Below, piece after piece: positions 25,469-33,151 of a stretch of DNA of 64,000 nt. The stretch covers positions 62,001-126,000 of the forward strand of contig CADEHE010000005.1 in the NCBI GenBank assembly GCA_902826775.1. The letters are read 5' to 3'. The notes under the pieces were generated by a model, which saw nothing but the letters and a program-made list of their open reading frames with translations, ran no database searches and had not been told where the DNA came from. The translations under genes and the position numbers were made by a program. Every line of letters starts with the position of its first letter. Within the stretch, counting starts at the first letter, position 1. Source of the stretch: an uncultured Pseudomonadota bacterium (GTDB taxonomy: Bacteria > Pseudomonadota > Gammaproteobacteria > Burkholderiales > JALYOK01).

Positions 25469-26250
25469 GCGGATGTGTTCTGGCGATCGCCCGCAGGCGG
25501 GCGCCCCGCCACGCGCCGCGGCACCCGCAAACGCGTCGCGGCCCCGGGCAGACCCTTCTCCAGCATGCCGATCACCGCTTCGGCGAAATCCGCGTAGCGG
25601 ATGCGACCGTTCGGGCGCAGCCATGTGAACGTCCAGTTGATCATGCCAAACAGCATCATCGCCAGCGGCGTGGCGCGCTGCGCATCGACCTCACGCGGAT
25701 AGGCCCCGGCCAGTGCGGCACTGAAGGCTGCGACGATTTCGCGCTCGTGATTCAAAATCCGCTCGCGCTGTTTGCGCGGCAGGTACTTCACGTCGTTCAG
25801 CAGTACGATGTGGCGCGCGTGGGAGCTTTCGTAGGCCGCGAGGAACGCGCGAACCAATGCATACAAGCGCTCGCGTCCCGCTTCGTGAGCCGACTGCGCT
25901 TGCGCGGCGACCTCGAGTAGATGGCGAGTGTAGCCGTCGAGCAGATCGAACAGCATCGCCTCTTTGCCTGGGTAGTAGTGGAACAACAACGCTTTCGATA
26001 CGCCGCAGCGCGCGGCGAGTTCGGCGGTGGAGGCGGCGGCGTAGCCTTGTTCCGCGAAAAGTTCCGCGGCGGTTTCGAGAATGTTCGACTGTTGTACGCC
26101 GCTTGCCGCGCGCGAAGGCTTACGCGCATCCGAGCTTGGCTTTCGGGTGGCAGCGAGCTGAGGCGAAATATTGAATGCATCCGCACCCGCTGCCGCATCG
26201 CGAGCAGATTGCAAGCGAGCTCTTGGCGGGCGAGCGGCGCGCGTAGTCAT
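25465..26250 (-). CDS. TetR-family regulator, probably of phenylacetate genes (PaaR-like)
   Basis: 261 aa, longer than usual because of a disordered basic N-terminus of about 50 residues. The HTH (about 55-100) reads ILETAAELFAEQGYAAASTAELAARCGVSKALLFHYYPGKEAM. A ligand domain of the TetR_C type follows. Its ATG overlaps the paaE stop (ATGA, 26247-26250), so it is the last gene of paaABCDE. Betaproteobacterial PaaR proteins repress paa genes and respond to phenylacetyl-CoA; the palindrome at 30903-30922 is the likely target. Its stop codon is supplied by the edge of a REP-type repeat. Confidence 0.85.
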   Translation of the reverse strand: MTTRAARPPRARLQSARDAAAGADAFNISPQLAATRKPSSDARKPSRAASGVQQSNILETAAELFAEQGYAAASTAELAARCGVSKALLFHYYPGKEAMLFDLLDGYTRHLLEVAAQAQSAHEAGRERLYALVRAFLAAYESSHARHIVLLNDVKYLPRKQRERILNHEREIVAAFSAALAGAYPREVDAQRATPLAMMLFGMINWTFTWLRPNGRIRYADFAEAVIGMLEKGLPGAATRLRVPRRVAGRPPAGDRQNTSA

Positions 26251-27335
26251 CGCGCGTCGTAGTCCACGACTACTTCATCCGTTTCCGGATGCGATTGGCA
26301 AGTGAGGATGAAGCCTTGCGCCATCTCGCGCTCTTCCAGGGAGTAGTTTTTATCCATGCGCACTTTGCCGGAGATGAGCCGCGCACGGCAGGTGCAGCAC
26401 ATGCCGCCTTTGCAGGCATAGGGCAAGTCCGCACCGGCGCGCAGCGCGGTATCGAGAATGCTAGCGCCGTGCAGCGGCACGCGCAGTTGCCGCCGTGCGC
26501 CGTCGACGATGATGGTCACGTTGGCCGCAGGCGCTGCAGCGTCGTCGATCACTGGCGTTGTCGCTGCTGCAGGCGCGCCTGCAGCGGGCGATGGCGTGCC
26601 GAAGCGCTCAGTGTGGATATGTTCCGGCGCGACACCGGCTGCGCGCAGCGTCGCCGAGACCTCGTCGATCATCGAATGTGGTCCGCAGATGAACGCTTCG
26701 TCGATGCGCTCGGCCGGCAGCAAGTTATCGAGAAACATCTTGCACTTCGCGCCATCGAGGCGGCTGTTGAACAGCTCGATTTCCTGATGCTCGCGCGAGA
26801 AGACGTGATACAGCGCGAAGCGCTGCAGATAGCTGTCCTTCAAATCTTCCAGCGTCTCATGAAACATCACCGAATCGATGTTGCGATTGCCGTAGACGAG
26901 CGTGAAATGGCTGCGCCGCTCGACCGCGAGCGTCGCCTTGATGAGCGAAAGCACCGGGGTCATGCCGCTGCCGGCGACGAACGCCACATAATGTTTGGCA
27001 TTCGCAGCATCGAGCGCGGTGTAGAAGCGCCCGTCCGGCGGCATGACGTCGATCTCGCCGCCGGCTTGCAAATGCTGGTGCGCGAAGGTCGAGAAACGCC
27101 CATCTGCCACACGCTTGATCGCCACTTGCAGAACGTCCTCGTGCGGCGCGGAGCAGATCGAATACGAGCGGCGCACATCTTCACCGTCCAGGAAAACGCG
27201 CAGCGTGAGGTGTTGGCCTTGTGTGAAGCGGTATAGCGGCTTGAGACTGTCGGGTACGGTGAAAGTGACGACTTTCGCCTCCGGTGTGTCGAGGTGTGCT
27301 TGGGCGATGCGGAGTTTGTGGAAGCGAGGCGGCAT
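26247..27335 (-). CDS. paaE: Phenylacetyl-CoA epoxidase reductase subunit
   Basis: 362-aa NAD(P)H-dependent reductase that passes electrons to the PaaABC oxygenase making the ring 1,2-epoxide of phenylacetyl-CoA. FAD domain about 1-105 (RRSYSICSAP), NAD domain about 110-235 (FVAGSGMTPVLSLIKATL), then a Pro/Ala-rich linker and a C-terminal plant-type [2Fe-2S] ferredoxin domain with CKGGMCCTCRARL and a last Cys in TCQSHPE. Order FAD-NAD-FeS is that of PaaE. It is separated from paaD by a palindromic repeat element (27381-27457). Confidence 0.95.
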   Translation of the reverse strand: MPPRFHKLRIAQAHLDTPEAKVVTFTVPDSLKPLYRFTQGQHLTLRVFLDGEDVRRSYSICSAPHEDVLQVAIKRVADGRFSTFAHQHLQAGGEIDVMPPDGRFYTALDAANAKHYVAFVAGSGMTPVLSLIKATLAVERRSHFTLVYGNRNIDSVMFHETLEDLKDSYLQRFALYHVFSREHQEIELFNSRLDGAKCKMFLDNLLPAERIDEAFICGPHSMIDEVSATLRAAGVAPEHIHTERFGTPSPAAGAPAAATTPVIDDAAAPAANVTIIVDGARRQLRVPLHGASILDTALRAGADLPYACKGGMCCTCRARLISGKVRMDKNYSLEEREMAQGFILTCQSHPETDEVVVDYDAR

Positions 27336-27380
27336 CTATGCGCGAACGCGCTGCGCGTGCGTGGCAGAACACCGAGAGGC

Positions 27381-27457
27381 GTAGGGTGGGCAAAGCGCGG
27401 CGTGCCCACCAATCAGCGCCGATTCCGCGTGGGCACGTTGCGCTTTGCCCACCCTAC
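27381..27457. repeat. Palindromic intergenic element between paaD and paaE
   Basis: GTAGGGTGGGCAAAGCGCGG begins the left arm and the right arm (from 27428) ends GCGCTTTGCCCACCCTAC. The arms pair over about 29 bases with few mismatches around a short centre. This sequence type recurs in many proteobacterial genomes. It interrupts the otherwise tight paa operon. Confidence 0.85.
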
Positions 27458-27505
27458 CAAAATCGGCGGCGGGAATGACGAGATTCGTTCTGCGGGAAGC
27501 CATGT

Positions 27506-28090
27506 TCAAATCGCCTTGAAGTACCCAAACGGTTCGCGGCACGCGCGGCAGCGGCGCAGTGCTTGGCACGCCGTGGAACCGAAGGCGGAAAGCTCTTCGG
27601 TCTCGCGCGAGCCGCAGCGCGGGCAGGCCACCTCGGTCTGTTGGGGCGAACCCATGCATGCCGCGCCGCTGGGCGGCGCGATGCCGTGCTCACGCAGTTT
27701 CTCGCGCGCCGCAGCGCTCAGCCAATCCGTTGTCCATGCGGGGCTCAGCACCGTTTTGATTTCTGTCTGATTAAAGCCGCCGCGCGCCAGCGCTGCGCGA
27801 ATATCCTGCTCGATCATCTCCATCGCGGGGCAGCCGGAGTATGTCGGTGTTATTAAGATCTGCACTGATTCATCGGTGCATACTATTGACCGTACGATGC
27901 CCATCTCGATCACGTTCAACACCGGAATCTCGGGATCGAGAACTTCCATCAGCAGTTCCTGTACGCGCTTAACTCCGTCCCCCCGCGCGACGGCGGGCGC
28001 AGCCTGGACCTCGCTTATCTGCGCGTCGGAGGAAGATCGGGATGGGGGTGCGGCCTCGCACGTATTCGCGAATTCTGTGGCGCTCACCAT
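27506..28090 (-). CDS. paaD: Phenylacetate-CoA oxygenase assembly/maturation subunit
   Basis: 194 aa from the ATG at 28090, which overlaps the paaC stop by seven bases. A DUF59/MIP18-like domain (about 40-120) has LDPEIPVLNVIEMGIVR and PTYSGCPAMEMIEQDI. A C-terminal zinc ribbon has CPRCGSRETEE and CRACREPF. PaaD is needed for a functional epoxidase, probably for iron centre assembly. A stretch of about 35 residues at the N-terminus is poorly conserved. An ORF open further upstream overlaps paaC and is not needed. Confidence 0.93.
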   Translation of the reverse strand: MVSATEFANTCEAAPPSRSSSDAQISEVQAAPAVARGDGVKRVQELLMEVLDPEIPVLNVIEMGIVRSIVCTDESVQILITPTYSGCPAMEMIEQDIRAALARGGFNQTEIKTVLSPAWTTDWLSAAAREKLREHGIAPPSGAACMGSPQQTEVACPRCGSRETEELSAFGSTACQALRRCRACREPFGYFKAI

Positions 28091-28827
28091 TTCGCTCCGG
28101 GGTAAGCGCGCTGCATGAATTGCATCTCCGCCAAGATATAGCCGAGATGCTCGCTGTGGTAGCCGGACTTGCCGCGCGAACAGAACGTCGTCGCCGCCGG
28201 CAGCGTCAGCGTGGCTTGTTCCATCAGCGGAAGGATCCGCGCAGCCCAAGCGCTTTCCAGCGACGAGGGCAGCACGCCGATGCCGTCCCGCGCCGCTGCG
28301 GCATCGACCTCGTCATCAGTGAACAACTCGCGGCTATAACGCCACAATTCGTCCAGCGCGGCCTGCGCGCGCGCGTGCGATTCTTCGGTGCCGTCGCCCA
28401 AACGCAGCAGCCAATCGGCGCTGTGGCGCCAATGGTAGTTGGCTTCTTTGAGCGACTTGGCGGCAATGGCGGCGAGTTGCGCGTCGTGCGATGCTTGCAA
28501 AGCCTGCCACAGCTCGCACTGATAAGCGAAGAACAGCGCATTGCGCACAGTCGTGTGCGCGTAGTCGCCGTTCGGCAGTTCCACCAGCGTGACGTTGCGA
28601 AACCCTTCCACGTCGCGCAAGAAGGCGAGACTGTCTTCGTCGCCGGTCCCCTGCAAAGCGGCGGCGTGCGCGAGCAGCAAACGCGCCTGGCCGATCAAGT
28701 CGAGGGCGATGTTTGTGAGCGCGATGTCTTCTTCCAGCACCGGCGCGTGGCCGCACCATTCGGCCAGGCGTTGGCCGAGGATCAACGGATTGTCGCCGAG
28801 GCGGAGGAGGTAGTTAGCCGGCTGCAT
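28084..28827 (-). CDS. paaC: Phenylacetyl-CoA 1,2-epoxidase structural subunit
   Basis: 247-aa ferritin-like protein (MQPANYLLRLGDNPLILGQRLAEW), the non-catalytic partner of PaaA in the heterocomplex. LEEDIALTNIALDLIGQAR and the EANYHWRH segment are typical of PaaC. Its 5' end overlaps the unknown gene upstream by 14 bases and its 3' end overlaps paaD by seven, so translation through this operon is tightly linked. Confidence 0.94.
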   Translation of the reverse strand: MQPANYLLRLGDNPLILGQRLAEWCGHAPVLEEDIALTNIALDLIGQARLLLAHAAALQGTGDEDSLAFLRDVEGFRNVTLVELPNGDYAHTTVRNALFFAYQCELWQALQASHDAQLAAIAAKSLKEANYHWRHSADWLLRLGDGTEESHARAQAALDELWRYSRELFTDDEVDAAAARDGIGVLPSSLESAWAARILPLMEQATLTLPAATTFCSRGKSGYHSEHLGYILAEMQFMQRAYPGAKW

Positions 28828-29164
28828 TGACGTTCGGCAAGTACTTCCGCATTTGCTCCCAATGCTTGTCGTAGGTGCTTGGCTCTTGACCTTCCAGTGC
28901 GTTCATCCCATCCAGATAACTTGCGACTTCAACGTCAAGGTAGTACCGCAAGCGGTCAAGGTCGAAATATCGGATCAGATTGGGAAGGTTGTGGATGTGG
29001 CTGGACTCCAGCGCGCAGTAACGCGACAGCGAGGGTTTGCCAGTCAATGCGGCGAATCGGATGCTGATCGCAGCCAGGTGTAGGATCTCGCACGCGGCAT
29101 TCAGCACTTCCGGGGGGCATTTCTGGTTTTGCTTCACGTGCGACTCACATGTGGTCGACTTCAT
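28814..29164 (-). CDS. Unknown protein inserted between paaB and paaC
   Basis: 116 aa from the ATG at 29164, overlapping paaB by 20 bases and paaC by 14. It has no signal peptide or membrane segment and looks helical (VLNAACEILHLAAISIRFAAL, LIRYFDLDRLRYYLDVEVAS), with several His, Cys and Tyr residues. The standard operon is paaABCDE with B and C adjacent, so this is an extra, in-operon gene. I do not recognise the family. The overlaps on both sides argue for a true co-translated gene rather than chance. A small accessory or regulatory partner of the epoxidase is possible but unproven. Confidence 0.7.
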   Translation of the reverse strand: MKSTTCESHVKQNQKCPPEVLNAACEILHLAAISIRFAALTGKPSLSRYCALESSHIHNLPNLIRYFDLDRLRYYLDVEVASYLDGMNALEGQEPSTYDKHWEQMRKYLPNVNAAG

Positions 29165-29426
29165 CCGGCAATTGATAAAACGTCGGATGCCGGTAAATCT
29201 TGTCTTCCATCGGATCGAAGTTGGCGGCTTTGTCGTTCGGGTCGGAGGCGACGATTGCACTCGATGGCACGATCCAAATACTTACGCCTTCTTGGCGCCG
29301 CGTGTAGACGTCGCGCGCCATTTGAATCGCCATCTTCGCATCCGGCGCATGCAAGCTGCCGACGTGCTTGTGATCCAAGCCTTGCTTACTGCGGATGAAA
29401 ACTTCGAAGAGCGGCCATTCGTTCAT
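29145..29426 (-). CDS. paaB: Phenylacetyl-CoA epoxidase subunit PaaB
   Basis: 93-aa small subunit bridging PaaAC dimers. MNEWPLFEVFIRSKQGLDHKH, SLHAPDAKMAIQMARDVYTRR and the C-terminal DKIYRHPTFYQLPDEVDHM are diagnostic. Stops just inside the start of the unknown gene downstream. Upstream lies a decayed second copy of its start (29430-29570), which separates it from paaA by 225 bases instead of the usual few. Confidence 0.96.
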   Translation of the reverse strand: MNEWPLFEVFIRSKQGLDHKHVGSLHAPDAKMAIQMARDVYTRRQEGVSIWIVPSSAIVASDPNDKAANFDPMEDKIYRHPTFYQLPDEVDHM

Positions 29427-29429
29427 TGT

Positions 29430-29570
29430 TTATTCCTTAGTGCGGCACCTCGTAGCTTGGATGGAGCTAGCGCAATCCAGGGCAAACTCCCCCGCAAACA
29501 GCTGCGCTCCTTGCGGGCTATGGCTGCTTCGGATGAAAGGTTCAACGAGAGACCACTCGTTCGCGTTCAT
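29430..29570 (-). pseudogene. Decayed partial duplicate of the paaB start
   Basis: A 46-codon reading starting MNANEWSLVEPFIRSS corresponds to MNEWPLFEVFIRSK of paaB, with an inserted Asn-Ala. Both are preceded by related GGAA-A-A/T-rich leader sequence. After about 16 residues the similarity ends and the sequence runs into intergenic-repeat-type DNA (a GTAGCTTGGATGGAGCTAGC segment), with the stop 3 bases before the true paaB ATG. It looks like a small tandem duplication broken by a repeat insertion. It could still be translated. Confidence 0.5.
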
Positions 29571-29651
29571 GGATTGTTCCAGTCGTAGTTTGCTGGCGGA
29601 TCCGCTGCGCTTGATCCGCCCTACGTGTTCCGTTCCTAGTGGTGATCGATC

Positions 29652-30758
29652 TCACGCCACTTTCTCACTCGCGCGGTGCTTGGCTGCGTCCGGATCGAAG
29701 GAGTCGCGTCCGTGCTTCGCTACGTCCGGATCGAAGGAGTCGCGTCCGTGCTTCGCTGCGTCCGGATCGAAAGAGCCGCGTCCACGCTTCGCTGCGTACG
29801 CGGTGGCGGCCTCGCGTACCCAGCGACCATCTTCGTACGCTTTCACGCGCGCCGCGAGCCGCTCGCGATTGAGCGGCCCATCGCCATTGACCACGCGCCA
29901 GAATTCCTCCCAGTCCACCGCGCCGAATTCGTAGTGGCCGCGCCGCGCATTCCATTTCAAATCCGCATCGGGAATCTTTAGCCCCAACAAATCCGCTTGC
30001 GGCACGGTGGCGTCGATAAATTTCTGCCGCAGATCATCGTTGGAGACGCGCTTAATTTTCCACGCCGCTGATTGGGCGCTGTGCGTCGAGTCTTTATCGC
30101 TCGGCCCGAACATCATCACCACCGGCCACCACCAGCGATCGAGCGCGTCTTGCGCGAGATTCTTCTGTTCCGGTGTGCCGCGGCACAGCGCGAGCATGAT
30201 GTCGTAGCCCTGGCGCTGATGGAAACTCTCTTCTTTGCACACGCGAATCATGGCCCGCGCGTAGGGGCCATAGGAGCAGCGGCACAGCGGGATCTGATTC
30301 ATGATCGCCGCGCCGTCCACCAGCCAGCCGATGCAGCCGATGTCCGCCCAGGTGAGGGTCGGGTAGTTGAAGATGCTGGAATACTTGGCTTTGCCCGAGT
30401 GCAACGCTTCGATCATTTCGTCGCGCGAGACGCCCAGCGTTTCCGCGGCCGCGTACAAGTACAAGCCGTGGCCGCCTTCGTCCTGCACCTTAGCCAGGAG
30501 TATAGCTTTGCGTTTAAGAGTGGGAGCGCGTGTTATCCAGTTACCCTCCGGGAGCATACCGACGATCTCGGAATGCGCGTGCTGCGAGATTTGCCGCACC
30601 AGCGTCTTGCAGTAGGCTTGCGGCATCCAGTCGCGCGGCTCGATGAATTCGTCGGCGTCGATGCGTTGCTGGAAGGCGGCATCCTCCGGTGTCAGCGTGC
30701 GCGGTGCGCGCTCGGCGGTTGCGGCAAGTTCTTTGCGGTCGGTGGGTTGGGTGTACAT
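29652..30758 (-). CDS. paaA: Phenylacetyl-CoA 1,2-epoxidase catalytic subunit
   Basis: 368-aa carboxylate-bridged di-iron monooxygenase subunit. Iron-ligand regions are visible: E-x-GH in [13 protein letters not shown] and E-x-x-H in [13 protein letters not shown], and the [19 protein letters not shown] block is conserved. The family usually ends about 25-30 residues after [14 protein letters not shown] sequence. Here the C-terminus is extended by a 12-residue unit ([12 protein letters not shown]) repeated three times plus a partial copy. First gene of the leftward paa operon; the operator at 30903-30922 lies about 145 bp upstream. Confidence 0.96.
   Translation of the reverse strand: MYTQPTDRKELAATAERAPRTLTPEDAAFQQRIDADEFIEPRDWMPQAYCKTLVRQISQHAHSEIVGMLPEGNWITRAPTLKRKAILLAKVQDEGGHGLYLYAAAETLGVSRDEMIEALHSGKAKYSSIFNYPTLTWADIGCIGWLVDGAAIMNQIPLCRCSYGPYARAMIRVCKEESFHQRQGYDIMLALCRGTPEQKNLAQDALDRWWWPVVMMFGPSDKDSTHSAQSAAWKIKRVSNDDLRQKFIDATVPQADLLGLKIPDADLKWNARRGHYEFGAVDWEEFWRVVNGDGPLNRERLAARVKAYEDGRWVREAATAYAAKRGRGSFDPDAAKHGRDSFDPDVAKHGRDSFDPDAAKHRASEKVA
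29676..29795 (-). repeat. 36-bp in-frame tandem repeat at the paaA 3' end
   Basis: Three units (29760-29795, 29724-29759, 29688-29723) and the start of a fourth. On the + strand each begins GTCCGGATCGAA. The unit length is a multiple of three, so the frame is kept. Units 2 and 3 differ by one residue (A to V). Such near-identity implies recent slippage or unequal crossing-over. Confidence 0.92.
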
Positions 30759-30799
30759 TCCGTATGTGAGGCGAACCTGCCAGTGTGTGTTACCACCTT

Positions 30800-30872
30800 C
30801 ACCCCAACCCTCTCCCGCTGCGCAAAGAGGGGCTTAGTCCCCTCGCCCCGGGAGCGGGGAGAGGGTAAGGGG
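30800..30872. repeat. Palindromic CCCTCTCCC-type intergenic element
   Basis: Left arm CCCCAACCCTCTCCCGC (from 30802) and right arm GCGGGGAGAGGGTAAGGGG (to 30872) form a long imperfect hairpin. Lies between paaA and the operator. Confidence 0.75.
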
Positions 30873-30902
30873 ATGCGAGTGAGTCTTGGCAAAGTTTATC
30901 GC

Positions 30903-30922
30903 TTGACTGACCGGTCGGTCAA
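30903..30922. promoter_or_regulatory. Probable PaaR (TetR) operator in divergent paaA/paaG promoter
   Basis: TTGACTGACCGGTCGGTCAA is a 20-bp palindrome with one mismatched pair (T/G), centred between 30912 and 30913. It has the length, even spacing and GACCG-CGGTC half-sites expected for a TetR-family dimer, and a TetR gene closes the paa operon. It is 55 bp before the paaG start and about 145 bp before paaA, so one site could control both directions. Its TTGAC could also serve as part of a -35 box. Confidence 0.75.
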
Positions 30923-30976
30923 TGCACAGAATGAGCGGACTATTGGCGCTACGGCGAGAACTAGAACGAGATAACC

Positions 30977-31768
30977 ATGAGCTACCAAACCATATTATTT
31001 TCCAATGAAGGCGGCATCGCACGCATCACGCTCAACCGCCCCGAGCGCTTGAACGCATTTAGCGAGCAATTGCACGAGGACTTGCGCGACGCGATCGGTA
31101 AGGTGCGTGCGGACTCCGCCGCGCGCGTGCTGGTGTTGAGCGGCGCCGGGCGCGGCTTTTGCGCTGGACAGGACCTCTCTGAGCGCAAGCCGGTCGTCAA
31201 CGGCGAACCGCGCGATCTGAGCACGACGCTCGAGCGCAACTACAAGCCGCTCATCCTGAGCTTGCGCACGCTGGATTTGCCGGTGATCGGCGCGGTGAAC
31301 GGCGTGGCGGCGGGCGCAGGCGTTAGCCTCGCGCTGGCGTGCGACATCGTTATCGCGGCGAAGTCGGCGAGCTTCATCCTCGCCTTCGCCAAGCTGGGCT
31401 TGGTGCCGGATGCGGGACTCACGTACTTCTTGCCGCGCTTGATCGGCGCGGCGCGCGCGCGGGCGGTTTCCATGTTGGGCGAGCGCATCAGCGCCGACCA
31501 AGCGGCGCAATGGGGCATGATCTGGCGCTGCGTCGAGGATGGCGACCTCGCCGCCGAAACCGACAAGCTCGCACAGCATTTCGCGCAAGCGCCCACGCGC
31601 GGCGTGGCGCTCACCAAGCAGGTGATCGATGCGTGCTTCGATAATGGGCTCGGTGCCCAGATCAGTTTGGAGGCGAAACTACAAGCGGAGCTGGGGCGCA
31701 CCAACGACTACAAGGAAGGCGTCAGCGCGTTCTTGGAGAAGCGGGCGGCGAAGTTTACGGGGAGTTGA
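30977..31768 (+). CDS. paaG: Ring 1,2-epoxyphenylacetyl-CoA isomerase (oxepin-CoA forming)
   Basis: 263-aa crotonase-fold enzyme that converts the ring epoxide to oxepin-CoA. GAGRGFCAGQDLSERK and NGVAAGAGVSLALACD form the oxyanion hole. KLGLVPDAGLTYFLPRLIG has Asp in place of the hydratase Glu, as in PaaG. It is the first rightward gene of the paa locus, opposite paaA across the operator. paaF, paaH, paaJ and paaZ are not in this window, so the lower pathway must be encoded elsewhere. Confidence 0.93.
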   Translation: MSYQTILFSNEGGIARITLNRPERLNAFSEQLHEDLRDAIGKVRADSAARVLVLSGAGRGFCAGQDLSERKPVVNGEPRDLSTTLERNYKPLILSLRTLDLPVIGAVNGVAAGAGVSLALACDIVIAAKSASFILAFAKLGLVPDAGLTYFLPRLIGAARARAVSMLGERISADQAAQWGMIWRCVEDGDLAAETDKLAQHFAQAPTRGVALTKQVIDACFDNGLGAQISLEAKLQAELGRTNDYKEGVSAFLEKRAAKFTGS

Positions 31769-31783
31769 TATTGGAGACGTTCT

Positions 31784-31874
31784 CTACCCTCACCCCAGCC
31801 CTCTCCCTCTGTGTGGGAGAGGGTGAAAGTCCGACTCTCGCGCCGAGACATCGGGGAGAGGGTAGGGTGAGGGG
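31784..31874. repeat. Palindromic CCCTCACCCC-type intergenic element
   Basis: Left arm CTACCCTCACCCCAGCCCTC (from 31784) and right arm GGGGAGAGGGTAGGGTGAGG (31853 onward) are near-inverse. Same family as the element at 30800. It fills the gap between paaG and paaI. Confidence 0.8.
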
Positions 31875-31897
31875 TTGCAAACCGGGCCGACCCGCCG

Positions 31898-32356
31898 ATG
31901 GTCATGGCTGAAACCGGCACAGCCAACCCCCAAACCGTCGGCGCCGCCATGTACGCCGTCGACACGGCCTCGCAAGGCCTCGGCATCAAGCTCGAAGCGA
32001 TCGAACGCGGCTACGCGAAGATGTCGATGCGCGTGCGCCCGGACATGCTTAACGGCCACAAGATCTGTCACGGCGGCTTCATTTTCACTTTTGCCGACAG
32101 TACCTTCGCGTTCGCCTGCAACAGCTACAACCACATCACCGTTGCGGCGGGTGCGAGCATCGAGTTCTTGGCGCCTGCGCATCTGGACGATGTGCTGACG
32201 GCGGAAGCGCGCGAGCAGAACTTAAGCGGGCGCACCGGGTTTTACGACGTGACCGTCACCAATCAGCGCGGCGAGCGCATTGCGTTGTTTCGCGGCAGAT
32301 CGCAACGCGTGAAGGGCGAGATTGTGACGACGGGGATGGGCGATGCGACACGGTAG
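31898..32356 (+). CDS. paaI: Hydroxyphenylacetyl-CoA thioesterase
   Basis: 152-aa hot-dog fold thioesterase that rescues CoA from dead-end phenylacetate intermediates. MLNGHKICHGGFIFTFADSTFAFACNSY contains the HGG(F/x)IF-ADS core with the catalytic Asp of PaaI. The N-terminus (QTVGAAMYAVDTASQGLGI) also fits. The start is uncertain by one codon (MVM). The stop codon TAG (32354-32356) lies in the first bases of the repeat at 32353. Confidence 0.93.
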   Translation: MVMAETGTANPQTVGAAMYAVDTASQGLGIKLEAIERGYAKMSMRVRPDMLNGHKICHGGFIFTFADSTFAFACNSYNHITVAAGASIEFLAPAHLDDVLTAEAREQNLSGRTGFYDVTVTNQRGERIALFRGRSQRVKGEIVTTGMGDATR

Positions 32357-32420
32357 GGCGCAATGTATTGCGCCGAATGAGAGCACATTCGGTGGAATAC
32401 GCTGCGCTATTCCGCCCTAC
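32353..32420. repeat. Palindromic GTAGGGCG element after paaI
   Basis: Starts GTAGGGCGCAATGTATTGCG and ends CTATTCCGCCCTAC. The outer GTAGGGCG/CGCCCTAC arms are exact inverses and the interior has further small hairpins. Its left edge supplies the paaI stop codon. Confidence 0.75.
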
Positions 32421-32506
32421 GCTACTAGGCTGTACCGGCAGACCACGTCTCTTGACCACGTGATCGCGGATGAGATTGAGATAATCGAAGACGTCGGGAG
32501 CGCTTT

Positions 32507-33151
32507 ATGATTCTCATCGGCATGTACGACAGCCCCTTTGTCCGCCGCGTGGCAATCGCGCTGCGGCTGTACGGTCTCGCGTTTGAGCATCGTCCATGGT
32601 CGGTGTTCCGCGATGCCGATGAGGTCGCCAAGCACAACCCGCTGATCCGCGTGCCGACCCTATTGCTCGATGGCGGCGAAACCTTGATCGATAGCAGCGC
32701 GATCATCGATGCGCTCGACGACATCGTCGGCCCGGCGCGCGCACTCATGCCGGCGGATGGGGCCGCGCGGCGCAAGCACATGCGGGTGTGCGCGCTGGCA
32801 TGCGGGCTGGGCGATAAAGTCGTCTCGCTTATCTACGAACGCGCCGTGCACAATCGGCAGACGCCCGATTGGGTCGCGCGCTGCAACAAGCAGATTGCCG
32901 GAGCGCTGGATGTGTTGGAAAGCGAACGCCGCGTCGCGGCTTCAAGTTGGTGGTTCGGCGAGTCGATCGGGCACGCGGATATCGCGGTTGCTTGCGTGCT
33001 GACGCTCGCGGTCGAGGCTTTGCAGTTCAACCTCGACGCAGTGCGCTGGCCGGCGTTGAAGGTGCATCGCGAAAAATGCGAAGCGCGCCCCGAGTTTCGC
33101 GAGATCTGTCAGTCGTTTTTTGCGCCGCCGGCGAAGGAAGCATCCGAATGA
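32507..33151 (+). CDS. Glutathione S-transferase family protein
   Basis: 214 aa. N-terminal thioredoxin-fold domain (about 1-80: LIGMYDSPFVRRVAIALRLYGL, VPTLLLDGGETLIDSSAI with the glutathione-binding ES/DS motif) and C-terminal helical domain. The first-domain SPF/Ser is a likely catalytic position of beta or zeta-like classes. Stop overlaps the next start (ATGA, 33148-33151). In a paa region it may detoxify reactive epoxide or oxepin intermediates; that is inference. Confidence 0.9.
   Translation: MILIGMYDSPFVRRVAIALRLYGLAFEHRPWSVFRDADEVAKHNPLIRVPTLLLDGGETLIDSSAIIDALDDIVGPARALMPADGAARRKHMRVCALACGLGDKVVSLIYERAVHNRQTPDWVARCNKQIAGALDVLESERRVAASSWWFGESIGHADIAVACVLTLAVEALQFNLDAVRWPALKVHREKCEARPEFREICQSFFAPPAKEASE

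Noticed and set aside
29395..29934. 179-codon + strand ORF over the paaA repeat
   Set aside because: Shadow of paaA and of the repeat in the opposite frame.
25411..32420. Repeat clusters considered as a CRISPR array
   Set aside because: Different palindromic elements at irregular distances; no regular repeat-spacer pattern.
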